From: Flavobacterium sp. SUN052 | GTDB lineage: Bacteria > Bacteroidota > Bacteroidia > Flavobacteriales > Flavobacteriaceae | NCBI RefSeq assembly: GCF_028867935.1 | Contig: NZ_JAPQNS010000002.1 | Span: forward strand, 62,001-126,000 | Reading direction: 5' to 3' | Length of the DNA: 64,000 bases | Shown: positions 36,552 to 43,682 of the stretch, one piece after another | Layout: each line of letters begins with the position of its first letter | How positions within the stretch are numbered: the stretch's first letter is position 1 | The notes under the pieces: generated by a model | What the model was told of the DNA's origin: nothing | What the model saw: the letters and a program-made list of their open reading frames with translations, nothing else | Database searches by the model: none | Program-made: the position numbers and the translations under genes

Positions 36552-38189
36552 ATGACGCTTCACAAATCCATTCTGCTGACAGGACTTGCTCTGTCGGTAA
36601 GTTCGTTACTCCACGCCCAACCCGGCACGCTTGGTTTAGAAAAGCCACTCCCTAAAAACTGGTCACACCTCGACCCTGCTAAAGATTCAATCGCTGGTAT
36701 TAGCTTAAATCAGGCGTACGAGCTACTTAAAGGACGTACATCGCAACCGGTGGTGGTGGGCATTATCGACTCGGGCGTTGATATTGAGCACGAAGACCTG
36801 AAGGATGTTATCTGGAAAAACCCAAAAGAAACTCCTGATAATAACGCCGACGACGATAAAAACGGATACGCGGATGACATAACTGGCTGGAATTTCATGG
36901 GCGCCAAAGATGGTACGACCTATACGACCGATCAGGAAGAGGTAACCCAGATTTATGTGCTTTGGAAGGATAAATACGACAAAGCCGATCCTAAAAAACT
37001 GAAAGGACGCCAGGTCGAAGAATACGCTATTTATCAGAAAGCCAAGGAGCGATTTTTGAAAGGCTACCGGGCCAACGAAGCCAAGAAACTAGCTGTTTCT
37101 GACTCGGTAAAGTTCTTTACAGCTCTCAATTCGCTGAAACCCCAACTGGCGGGAAAGCCGTTTGACATTAGCAGCATCAACGAGCTAAAACCCGGTGCTG
37201 ACTCAACGGCTTCGGCTGTAAAGTCGGTGTTGGGAGAAGTGTTTACTGAGCAATTCCGCTCCTTCGATATTATGTTCCGTTTGCTGGAACGCGCCTACCC
37301 TCGCCTGAAAGAAGCCCTGCTTGCCGAAACCGCCAAATCGTTCAACCTCGACATTCAGGGTCGTAAAGCCGTGGGTGATAACCCTGCTGATCCGAACGAA
37401 CGGTATTACGGAAGCCCCAAACTACTCCTCGGCGATTCGGAAGAACTGGCGATGCACGGCACTCACGTGGCGGGTATTGTTGGCGCCAAACGTGGTAACA
37501 ACCTGGGTGCAGATGGTATTGCCGACAATGTTCGCATTATGACCGTGGCTGTGGTACCTTCCAATGGCGATGAACGCGACAAGGATGTGGCAAATGGCAT
37601 TCGCTACGCCGTAGACAACGGGGCTAAAGTAATCAACATGAGCTTTGGGAAGCGGTTTTCGCCCTTCAAGCCTCAGGTTGATGCGGCTATTCGGTATGCT
37701 GAAGAGCGCGACGTCTTGATTGTACATGCGTCGGGCAACAACGCCGAAAATTACGACTCGATCCCCGCTTACCCCCGCCCCGAATATGAAGACGGTGCCA
37801 CTGCCCGCAATTTCATGACGGTAGGCAACTCAACGGCCCGCCTGAACGAGCGACTGCCTGCTAATTCCTCAAATTACGGGGTAAGAACCGTCGATCTGTT
37901 TGCACCGGGAACCGACATCGAATCGACTATTCCGCGCAACAACTATGCAGCGTTCACGGGTACAAGTATGGCCGCTCCCTGCGTGGCGGGTGTAGCGGCT
38001 TTGATCCGCTCGTACTTCCCAAATTTAACGGCCGTTCAGGTAAAAGACATCCTGATGAAGAGTGTCTATAAACCCGAACTGACCGTTATTCGTCCGTCTT
38101 CAAAGCAGCGCGTGCCTTTCAGCAGCCTGAGTGTTTCGGGTGGTATTGTAAATGCAGCCCAGGCCGTTAAAATGGCAATGGGGAAATAA
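36552..38189 (+). CDS. Secreted S8 (subtilisin-like) serine protease
   Basis: 545 residues with a signal peptide ending near LLHAQ. The triad is complete: Asp73 in GIIDSGVD, His302 in HGTHVAG, Ser472 in GTSMAAPCVAG; the oxyanion Asn396 is in HASGNN. About 229 residues separate Asp and His, far more than in subtilisin. The extra segment (about 105-290) is highly charged and helical (WKDKYDKADPKKLKGRQVEE). No T9SS sorting domain is visible at the C-terminus. It probably acts in the periplasm or outside the cell. Neighbouring genes do not indicate a substrate. Confidence 0.93.
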   Translation: MTLHKSILLTGLALSVSSLLHAQPGTLGLEKPLPKNWSHLDPAKDSIAGISLNQAYELLKGRTSQPVVVGIIDSGVDIEHEDLKDVIWKNPKETPDNNADDDKNGYADDITGWNFMGAKDGTTYTTDQEEVTQIYVLWKDKYDKADPKKLKGRQVEEYAIYQKAKERFLKGYRANEAKKLAVSDSVKFFTALNSLKPQLAGKPFDISSINELKPGADSTASAVKSVLGEVFTEQFRSFDIMFRLLERAYPRLKEALLAETAKSFNLDIQGRKAVGDNPADPNERYYGSPKLLLGDSEELAMHGTHVAGIVGAKRGNNLGADGIADNVRIMTVAVVPSNGDERDKDVANGIRYAVDNGAKVINMSFGKRFSPFKPQVDAAIRYAEERDVLIVHASGNNAENYDSIPAYPRPEYEDGATARNFMTVGNSTARLNERLPANSSNYGVRTVDLFAPGTDIESTIPRNNYAAFTGTSMAAPCVAGVAALIRSYFPNLTAVQVKDILMKSVYKPELTVIRPSSKQRVPFSSLSVSGGIVNAAQAVKMAMGK

Positions 38190-38195
38190 TGAATG

Positions 38196-38231
38196 GGTAA
38201 CAATGAATGCCCCAGGGCATTCATTGTTACC
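38196..38231. terminator. Bidirectional hairpin between convergent genes
   Basis: A 17-base perfect inverted repeat (ggtaacaatgaatgccc and its complement) with a two-base centre begins 7 bases after the subtilase stop. It overlaps the stop codon of the convergent dehydrogenase gene at 38227. There is no long T-run, so its strength as an intrinsic terminator is uncertain. Confidence 0.65.
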
Positions 38232-38940
38232 AACCTACTTCCTGCTTATCCTGCCAGAATTTACCCGTTTCCTCTTGAGAAGCTTCAGCAGCGAGCCAGA
38301 CAATAGTTTCGGCACCCTTCTCAACGGGACGGTTGGCATTTGATCCTCCCATATCCGTGCGTACCCAGCCGGGGGACACCGAGTTGACAGCTATATTGTC
38401 GGCGCGGAGTGCCCCGGCAAATTGTTTTGTAACGGCGTTAAGCGCTGTTTTGGAGATACTGTAGGCAGGAGCATAGGTTTCCATATCACCCAGGGCGCCA
38501 GCCCCGCTCGATACATTCACAATGCGGCCACCCGTGGTAGACAATTTCAGAAACGGCAAAAAATCCTGACTCACTAAAATCGGCCCGATCACGTTTGTTT
38601 TCATGGTTCGCTCCAGCATTTCAGCATTCATGTTGGTCAGATCTTCACCGTGATCCTCCAAAATTGCAGCATTGTTGATCAACACATCCAGATGATCAGC
38701 TTTTTGTGAGAATGTACCCACCGCGTTTTTAATACTGACGGGATCAGTAACATCCAGATGCAAAAAAATAGCTTCATGCCCTTCAGCGCAAAGCTCTTCG
38801 GAGACTTCGCAACCCTGCTGCCGGTCACGCGCACCTATGAATACGGCATAGCCTTGTTGGGCCAGCTGGCGGGCTACTTCTTTCCCAATTCCTTTATTGG
38901 CTCCTGTAATAAGGGCCACTTTAGAGTGTTCTGTCTTCAT
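38227..38940 (-). CDS. Short-chain dehydrogenase/reductase (SDR family)
   Basis: 237 residues from the ATG at 38940, chosen because it opens into MKTEHSKVALITGANKGIGK, the standard SDR start; the longer ORF from 39060 adds a non-homologous tail. The nucleotide-binding TGANKGIG, the NNAAIL motif, the catalytic Ser-Tyr-Lys set (NVSSGAGAL and YAPAYSISK) and the SPGWVRTDMGG loop are all present. It is therefore an active-looking NAD(P)H-dependent oxidoreductase, similar to plant-type carbonyl reductases. The substrate is unknown. It is convergent with the subtilase and divergent from the porin-like gene at 39078. Confidence 0.9.
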   Translation of the reverse strand: MKTEHSKVALITGANKGIGKEVARQLAQQGYAVFIGARDRQQGCEVSEELCAEGHEAIFLHLDVTDPVSIKNAVGTFSQKADHLDVLINNAAILEDHGEDLTNMNAEMLERTMKTNVIGPILVSQDFLPFLKLSTTGGRIVNVSSGAGALGDMETYAPAYSISKTALNAVTKQFAGALRADNIAVNSVSPGWVRTDMGGSNANRPVEKGAETIVWLAAEASQEETGKFWQDKQEVGW

Positions 38941-39077
38941 AACAACGTAAAGCCGTTTTGAGGGAAAGTTGTTTGGGTTTCTACCTATTTGCCAATTTTG
39001 AGTACCATTCACACATTTATTCCTAATTACCTGTGCTGTTATTCTCCTATTTTCCAACAAAAACTGTATTTTACCCC

Positions 39078-39836
39078 ATGATTAGTAAATCAATAGAGTG
39101 GTTTTTGATACTATTTTCATTTGTTCTGCTGATACATTACCCCTCAGTAGCGCAAACCGCATTGCCCGCAAACACCAGTGGACTCCGAATAGGAATCCGT
39201 ACTGGAGGCAGTTCGGTGTTGCCGCTGGAAGCCGTTGAGAATGCAACCTACTACCCTACTGTTTCGTATCACGGAGGCTTAGTCGTCAACATTGGTCGGG
39301 GAAATTTGACACTGCAACCCGAACTGAACTACAGTCAACGCCACATTCGGGCCGTTTACAACCAACAGGGAGTTAGTCTTTCGGCTAAAGTAATGACCAA
39401 CCGGATTGAGGTTCCGGTGTTGGCAAAATACACCTTTGGCCAGTCTAACGCCCGATTTTTTATTAACGGCGGTCCCTACGGAGCTTATATTCTGAATGAG
39501 CGCTATAAAGCAAGCCTGATTTCATTTGGCAACGCAAACCCGAGCCTTCGCCCGCTCATTGAGTCGGTGATTGCTGGCCTGAATAATAAAGAAGCAACTT
39601 TTGAGGGTAGCGATGGGCGTATATCGTACGGAGTGGCAGGCGGTGTAGGTGTAGCGATCAAAGCAGGGCCGGGCAACTTATCGCTGGAAGGTCGGGCGCT
39701 TTACGAACTGGGCGATAACACCCCCGCAAACTCACCCGACCCTAGTGGCATCAGTCTAACGTCTAACGTTCGTAATACCAAATATGTATTGTTACAGGCA
39801 TCTATAGGCTATTCGATCCCGATCGGAAGCCGTTAA
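39078..39836 (+). CDS. Outer-membrane beta-barrel protein (PorT-like family)
   Basis: 252 residues from the ATG at 39078, where a clear signal peptide begins (MISKSIEWFLILFSF, cleavage after SVAQ). The mature part has alternating beta-strands with GLRIGIRTGGSSVLP, NLTLQPELNYSQRHI and FFINGGPYGAYIL, and it ends with a strand VLLQASIGYSIPIGSR, as expected for a small eight- or ten-stranded barrel. No specific function can be given. It is a single-gene unit followed by an intrinsic terminator. Confidence 0.85.
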   Translation: MISKSIEWFLILFSFVLLIHYPSVAQTALPANTSGLRIGIRTGGSSVLPLEAVENATYYPTVSYHGGLVVNIGRGNLTLQPELNYSQRHIRAVYNQQGVSLSAKVMTNRIEVPVLAKYTFGQSNARFFINGGPYGAYILNERYKASLISFGNANPSLRPLIESVIAGLNNKEATFEGSDGRISYGVAGGVGVAIKAGPGNLSLEGRALYELGDNTPANSPDPSGISLTSNVRNTKYVLLQASIGYSIPIGSR

Positions 39837-39934
39837 GTTCTTATAATTCCGTACTAGTGTACGGGCTTTTATAAGTGAGTACGAGTACCCTAACCCATAT
39901 ATAGTGTTTAAATTGACCTTAATTTAAACCAGCC

Positions 39935-40807
39935 TCAATAATGGCCGCCTTTGGTGGCCATTATTTTTTCTACACTTTTGTCCCACAACCAGTTAACATT
40001 TTTATCGGTTATGTCCCGGTTACGGGGAGCTTTGGGAGCAAGGTCAGTAAAATAGGCTCCGTTGTTGCGTTCGCCGATGGATTTGAGCGGAGCTGCTGCC
40101 AGAAAAACGGACGTTTCAGCGCCTTTTTCGGGAGTCCGCATAAATGGAGTTGCCAGACTTAACATGGTTTTGAAAAAACCAGTCGAGTCGCCCGCGAAGT
40201 TGGTTTTGACAACACCCGGATGCACGGAAAATGACCGCACGCCAGTTCCGTCGAAATAGTTGGCGGCTCCTTTGGCAAACAGCACGTTGGCCAGTTTATC
40301 ATCGCAATAGGCATACATTGGTGATAGATCATCAATTCGCCGGAACATCCGACTTACTTTGCCACCCATGTGCGCTGCCGACGAAAGGGTAACAATACGA
40401 ACGTCGCCGGTTTCGGCGGCCGTTTTCTTCAGCAAGTCGGCCAGATACCACGTCAAGGCAAAATGGCCAATATGGCTGGCGTAAAATGACTTCTCAATGT
40501 TTTCGTCCGTAAACTCAAGTTTGGCTGGCGTGTAACCTGCATTATTGATTAGCACATCAAGCCGGTCGTAGGTGGCTTTAATATGGTCAGCCGCTTTTTT
40601 TATGGATTCAACGTCATCAAGGCTGGCAATGACCAGGTCAACCTGGCTTTTTGGATTAGCTTTCTGAAGTTCAGACCGAGCATCCTGCCCTTTTTTCTCG
40701 TTGCGAACGAGTAATATCAAATCAAAACCGCGATGGGCCAGCGACTTTGCCGTTGCCAGGCCGATGCCTGAATTAGCGCCTGTAATTAATGCCAGTTTCT
40801 TCGTCAT
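39935..40807 (-). CDS. Short-chain dehydrogenase (retinol-dehydrogenase-like SDR)
   Basis: 290 residues. TGANSGIGLATA, NNAGYTPAKLEF, TLSSAAHMGG and the active-site YAYCDDKLAN (Tyr-x3-Lys) identify a classical SDR close to the retinol dehydrogenase/WW-oxidoreductase group. Together with SVHPGVVKTNFAG these give an intact enzyme using NADP(H) or NAD(H). It follows the NmrA gene after a hairpin terminator and may be a weakly coupled last member of the MarR-controlled operon. The substrate is not known. Confidence 0.9.
   Translation of the reverse strand: MTKKLALITGANSGIGLATAKSLAHRGFDLILLVRNEKKGQDARSELQKANPKSQVDLVIASLDDVESIKKAADHIKATYDRLDVLINNAGYTPAKLEFTDENIEKSFYASHIGHFALTWYLADLLKKTAAETGDVRIVTLSSAAHMGGKVSRMFRRIDDLSPMYAYCDDKLANVLFAKGAANYFDGTGVRSFSVHPGVVKTNFAGDSTGFFKTMLSLATPFMRTPEKGAETSVFLAAAPLKSIGERNNGAYFTDLAPKAPRNRDITDKNVNWLWDKSVEKIMATKGGHY
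39937..39969 (+). terminator. Rho-independent terminator overlapping a convergent gene end
   Basis: Ten-base perfect stem (AATAATGGCC / GGCCATTATT) with a nine-base loop, then Ts on the plus strand. It ends the outer-membrane protein transcript but lies inside the last codons of the dehydrogenase on the other strand (stop at 39935). An additional imperfect hairpin, with core CCGTAC TAGT GTACGG, lies at 39841-39876. Confidence 0.75.
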
Positions 40808-40826
40808 GGGTAATTGGGTATAAAAA

Positions 40827-40879
40827 GTAATTGGGTAAGTAGGTAACTCGTTTTAGCAAGTACCTGCTTACCCAATTAC
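40827..40879. terminator. Hairpin terminator between NmrA and SDR genes
   Basis: Nineteen-base arms (gtaattgggtaagtaggta and an almost exact complement) are separated by 15 bases. On the minus strand the second arm is followed by five Ts, and the plus strand also has a T-run after its second arm, so it could work both ways. It would reduce or stop read-through from the NmrA gene into the SDR gene. Confidence 0.75.
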
Positions 40880-40893
40880 CCTTTTTGATTCGT

Positions 40894-41781
40894 TTATTGA
40901 TTAAATGCCTGCGCAAACTCGTTAGCGGCAAAATCTTCCAGCTTCACTTTGCCAAGCGTAGCGGGCCGGTTGGCAAAGTAATCTTCCTGCAAAGCACCAT
41001 TCCGTATAGCTATGCCCATTGCTGTGTAGCCAGTAGCCATTTCATCGTTCATGCCCGCTTGCAGCATGCCTTGCTTGCTCTGTTCGTCGCTGAAAACCAC
41101 CCAGGGTGTTTCAGGTTTGCCAATAGCTCCACCCAGTACGCTGGCAATCTCGGCACCAGTCCGCTCATCGCTGGCAATATAGCGTACCTGAAATCCTGTA
41201 AAATCAAGGTTCATCAGACTTTGCAGAGCCACTTCGGCAATATCACTGGTATGCACCAGCACCAATTTGTCGTCCCCAAAGTTGCTACCCATTATACCTG
41301 CACCCTTCACTAATCCAACCATGTTGAGCAGGTTGTACATGAAATACGACGGACGTAACGCTTTCACATTCAATCCTTCTACTGTCTTGAGCTTTTGCTC
41401 CAGGTCATGCAGGCCATCAATCGGGCCAGCACCGTTGCCCATGTGCGCTCCAATGCTACTCAACATCACCACATACGGCACCTCGTTGGCCTGAATGGCT
41501 GCGATGTAATTGTCGGCTACATTGTTCTGGAAACCCCGCCAGTTGGTAACACCCCACTTTGGTGGAATCATCAGGTAAGCAGCATCCGCTCCGGCGAAAG
41601 CCTGTTTTACAAAATCAGCATCTTCAACACTGCCTACAGCTGCTTTGGCACCAAGCGCTTCAATCTCAGGGACATTGTCGGCCTTGGTGGTGATCACAGT
41701 TACGCTGTGGCCCGCTTTGGCGAGTTTCTCTACGATGGGTTTGCTGATGTGGCCAATAGAGCCAGTAATAATGTAGTTCAT
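40894..41781 (-). CDS. NmrA-like NAD(P)-binding protein
   Basis: 295 residues with an atypical-SDR Rossmann fold: the N-terminus MNYIITGSIGHISKPIVEKL has the GxxGxxG-like turn, then AVGSVEDADFVKQAFAGADA and YVVMLSSIGAHMG follow. There is no SDR Tyr-x3-Lys, as usual in the NmrA group, whose members sense NADP(H) or reduce quinones. It is 19 bases after a 70-residue gene and shares the MarR-type operator upstream of that gene, so it is probably induced by the regulator's ligand, perhaps an electrophile or aromatic compound (inference). Confidence 0.88.
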   Translation of the reverse strand: MNYIITGSIGHISKPIVEKLAKAGHSVTVITTKADNVPEIEALGAKAAVGSVEDADFVKQAFAGADAAYLMIPPKWGVTNWRGFQNNVADNYIAAIQANEVPYVVMLSSIGAHMGNGAGPIDGLHDLEQKLKTVEGLNVKALRPSYFMYNLLNMVGLVKGAGIMGSNFGDDKLVLVHTSDIAEVALQSLMNLDFTGFQVRYIASDERTGAEIASVLGGAIGKPETPWVVFSDEQSKQGMLQAGMNDEMATGYTAMGIAIRNGALQEDYFANRPATLGKVKLEDFAANEFAQAFNQ

Positions 41782-41799
41782 GGAATATGGTTTGTTGTA

Positions 41800-42012
41800 T
41801 TAAAAAAGCAGTTTCCAGCCATTGAAAAACAGATCCTGACCAGCCTTGCCCGTCAACTGCTGAACCTGTTCGTGGGTACGGCTGTGGGTAGGCTCGGCTT
41901 TCGATTTCACAATGACAGAAATTCCCTGCTGGTTGAATTCTTCACATAGTTTTTTAGCAGCCTCTGTTGGCGCTCCACTAATTAGGCTGATGGTTGGATT
42001 TGTCGTTTTCAT
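41800..42012 (-). CDS. Small protein of unknown function in the MarR-controlled operon
   Basis: 70 residues with no family that I recognise. The sequence (KTTNPTISLISGAPTEAAKK and a positively charged end) looks like a soluble alpha/beta protein with no signal peptide. It starts 11 bases after a palindromic operator and ends 19 bases before the NmrA gene, and it is on the same strand as both neighbours; this spacing supports it as a real gene. Function cannot be assigned. Confidence 0.6.
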   Translation of the reverse strand: MKTTNPTISLISGAPTEAAKKLCEEFNQQGISVIVKSKAEPTHSRTHEQVQQLTGKAGQDLFFNGWKLLF

Positions 42013-42022
42013 AGCTATTTTG

Positions 42023-42040
42023 TTTGTATATACAAATGTT
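42023..42040 (-). promoter_or_regulatory. MarR-type operator upstream of the NmrA operon
   Basis: TTTGTATATACAAA at 42023-42036 is a perfect 14-base palindrome followed by TGTT. An 18-base copy differing at only two positions lies before the marR-like gene (42526-42543). A repeated palindrome upstream of a MarR gene and of the adjacent operon is the usual sign of autoregulation plus target control. Confidence 0.7.
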
Positions 42041-42054
42041 GAGTTAAAAAAATG

Positions 42055-42510
42055 TCACACTTCACCGAGTGCTTTGGCTGCTTTGAACACTTGTTTCGTC
42101 AGGCACATCGTTTCCTCTTCACCAATTGCCTCCGCGTAGCGAGTCCAGGTACGTTGCCAGGCCGCCATAATGTCATCGCTCAATCCAACACCCTGAGCTG
42201 TTGGGTCAACCATCGTATTCTTACCCTCACTCCGGCGCGTTACCAACCCTTTTACCTCTAACTTTTCGATCAAGCGAGTAATGGTCGACGGAGTCAGATA
42301 CAGTACTTCGCACAGATGTGAGGGAGTAACGCCCGGTCGGTCGATTACCTCGCGAAGCAGATAAGCATGCGAGTAGGCCAGGCCTAACTTCCCAAATTCT
42401 TCGTCGCCGATTGCGGTCATGGCTCGTGCCAGTGCGTTTGCCGAAAAGAGCAAACAGGCACTATAGCGAGTGGATTTGCAATCAGAAACGTCTACTTGTT
42501 CAGCATTCAT
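42055..42510 (-). CDS. MarR-family transcriptional regulator
   Basis: 151 residues with a winged-helix core: helix-turn-helix around VTPSHLCEVLYLTPSTITRL and the wing LVTRRSEGKNTMVDPTAQG. The surrounding helices allow dimerisation. MarR proteins repress genes for stress or aromatic-compound responses until a ligand is bound. Its own start is preceded by an operator copy at 42526-42543, and a second copy precedes the downstream small gene and NmrA gene; the regulated set is therefore visible in the sequence. Confidence 0.9.
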   Translation of the reverse strand: MNAEQVDVSDCKSTRYSACLLFSANALARAMTAIGDEEFGKLGLAYSHAYLLREVIDRPGVTPSHLCEVLYLTPSTITRLIEKLEVKGLVTRRSEGKNTMVDPTAQGVGLSDDIMAAWQRTWTRYAEAIGEEETMCLTKQVFKAAKALGEV

Positions 42511-42525
42511 AGTTCGTCAACCACG

Positions 42526-42543
42526 TTTGTACATGCAAATGTT
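42526..42543 (-). promoter_or_regulatory. MarR-type operator upstream of the regulator gene
   Basis: TTTGTACATGCAAATGTT lies 16 bases before the regulator start. It is an imperfect palindrome and matches 16 of 18 bases of the site at 42023-42040, in the same relative position. This indicates autoregulation. Confidence 0.65.
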
Positions 42544-42558
42544 CCCGAAAATAAAAAA

Positions 42559-42627
42559 AAGTGAAAGAGTGGCTGTAGCTCGATTAGCTTACGCCAGACA
42601 CTCTTCCAGTCTTTCACTCTTTCACTT
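42559..42627 (-). terminator. Terminator-like hairpin after the citrulline-hydrolase-like gene
   Basis: Thirteen-base arms (AAGTGAAAGAGTG and CACTCTTTCACTT) separated by 43 bases, followed on the minus strand by eight Ts. The first arm overlaps the stop codon at 42622. The long loop makes it weaker than the classic form. Confidence 0.55.
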
Positions 42628-43551
42628 CCTTGGCAAATGCACTTCGGCCATCATGCATCGGGCAGAGCCGCCCCCATTGGCTTCTATCGTCGACAGATCG
42701 ACCGTTAACAGGCGAGCATAATCGTCGAGGGTATCGATCTGTTTGGGTGTTAGCGACTTGTGAGCTGCGGTTGACATAACGAGCAGCTTCTGACCACGTG
42801 TGCTCACTACCTGAAGCATATTGCCGGCAAAAGAAGTCATTTGGTCCAGCGTAATTTCAATAACGCGCTTACCTAGTTTTTCCAGTTCCTGACGGATAGC
42901 CAGCCGTTCATCAAGGTCGGGAATGGCTTGCAGGCAGACAACGGCAAACACATCACCGATACACATGACCACGTTGGTGTGATACACTTCTGTACCGGTT
43001 GCATCTACAGCGTGGAACAGAATAGTTTTATACCCCGTCTGGCGGCTGTACTCAGCTAACACTTCCGGGTTAGTTCGGGGGGAGAGACAGGCAAAAGCGA
43101 CCCGGTTCATCCGGTCGAGCACCAGGCTGCCAGTCCCTTCCAGAAACTTACCCTCCTGTTCAAAGGCCGTTAAATCAACCGTTCTGGCAACCTGAAACCG
43201 TTCGGCAAGGTCATTTACAATGTCCATCCGACGCTCTGTCCGGCGGTTTTGGGCCTGCATGGGGTACAGTACCACCGTTCCGCTGTAGTGAAAAGAGACC
43301 CAGTTGTTAGGAAAAATGGAGTCAGGCTTGTGAGGCTCAGCCGTGTCATCATACACGATCACATCGACTCCGTACGACCGTAGTTGCTGCACCATATTGT
43401 CGAACTCGCGCTGGGCATTAACCTGAGCGGTGTCGCGGGTTTGGGCGGCAAGCGTCGCATTCTGGAACGTGTTCGAATCGGCGGTCTGGTCATTAAAACC
43501 GAACCGCACAGGCCGAATCATCAGGATTGTTGATGTAGTTTGTGATTGCAT
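42622..43551 (-). CDS. CtlX-type guanidino/citrulline hydrolase (amidinotransferase fold)
   Basis: 309 residues with the pentein fold of arginine-modifying enzymes. PDSIFPNNWVSFHYSGTVVL, the histidine in EVYHTNVVMCIGD and the C-terminal catalytic cysteine in GGGSARCMMAEV match the group annotated as 'citrulline utilization hydrolase CtlX' or dimethylarginine-type hydrolases. It probably cleaves a guanidino or ureido compound derived from arginine. It lies 131 bases downstream of an arginine-deiminase-family gene on the same strand, which suggests a joint arginine-catabolic role. Exact substrate is not determined. Confidence 0.85.
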   Translation of the reverse strand: MQSQTTSTILMIRPVRFGFNDQTADSNTFQNATLAAQTRDTAQVNAQREFDNMVQQLRSYGVDVIVYDDTAEPHKPDSIFPNNWVSFHYSGTVVLYPMQAQNRRTERRMDIVNDLAERFQVARTVDLTAFEQEGKFLEGTGSLVLDRMNRVAFACLSPRTNPEVLAEYSRQTGYKTILFHAVDATGTEVYHTNVVMCIGDVFAVVCLQAIPDLDERLAIRQELEKLGKRVIEITLDQMTSFAGNMLQVVSTRGQKLLVMSTAAHKSLTPKQIDTLDDYARLLTVDLSTIEANGGGSARCMMAEVHLPRK

Positions 43552-43682
43552 AGATAAATAAGTAAGCGTAAGCCCGTTGAGGAGCCATTGGCCAATAAAA
43601 TATGCCTAAAAGTAGCAAAAAAGCAGACACCAGTGGTCAACGCATTCGCTTTTGACGTTGTCAAAGCCAGATTCACCGCTAT

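Noticed and set aside
41395..41949. A 184-residue plus-strand open frame spanning the NmrA gene and small-protein gene
   Set aside because: It runs antisense to the Rossmann-fold gene and has no domain, signal or start context.
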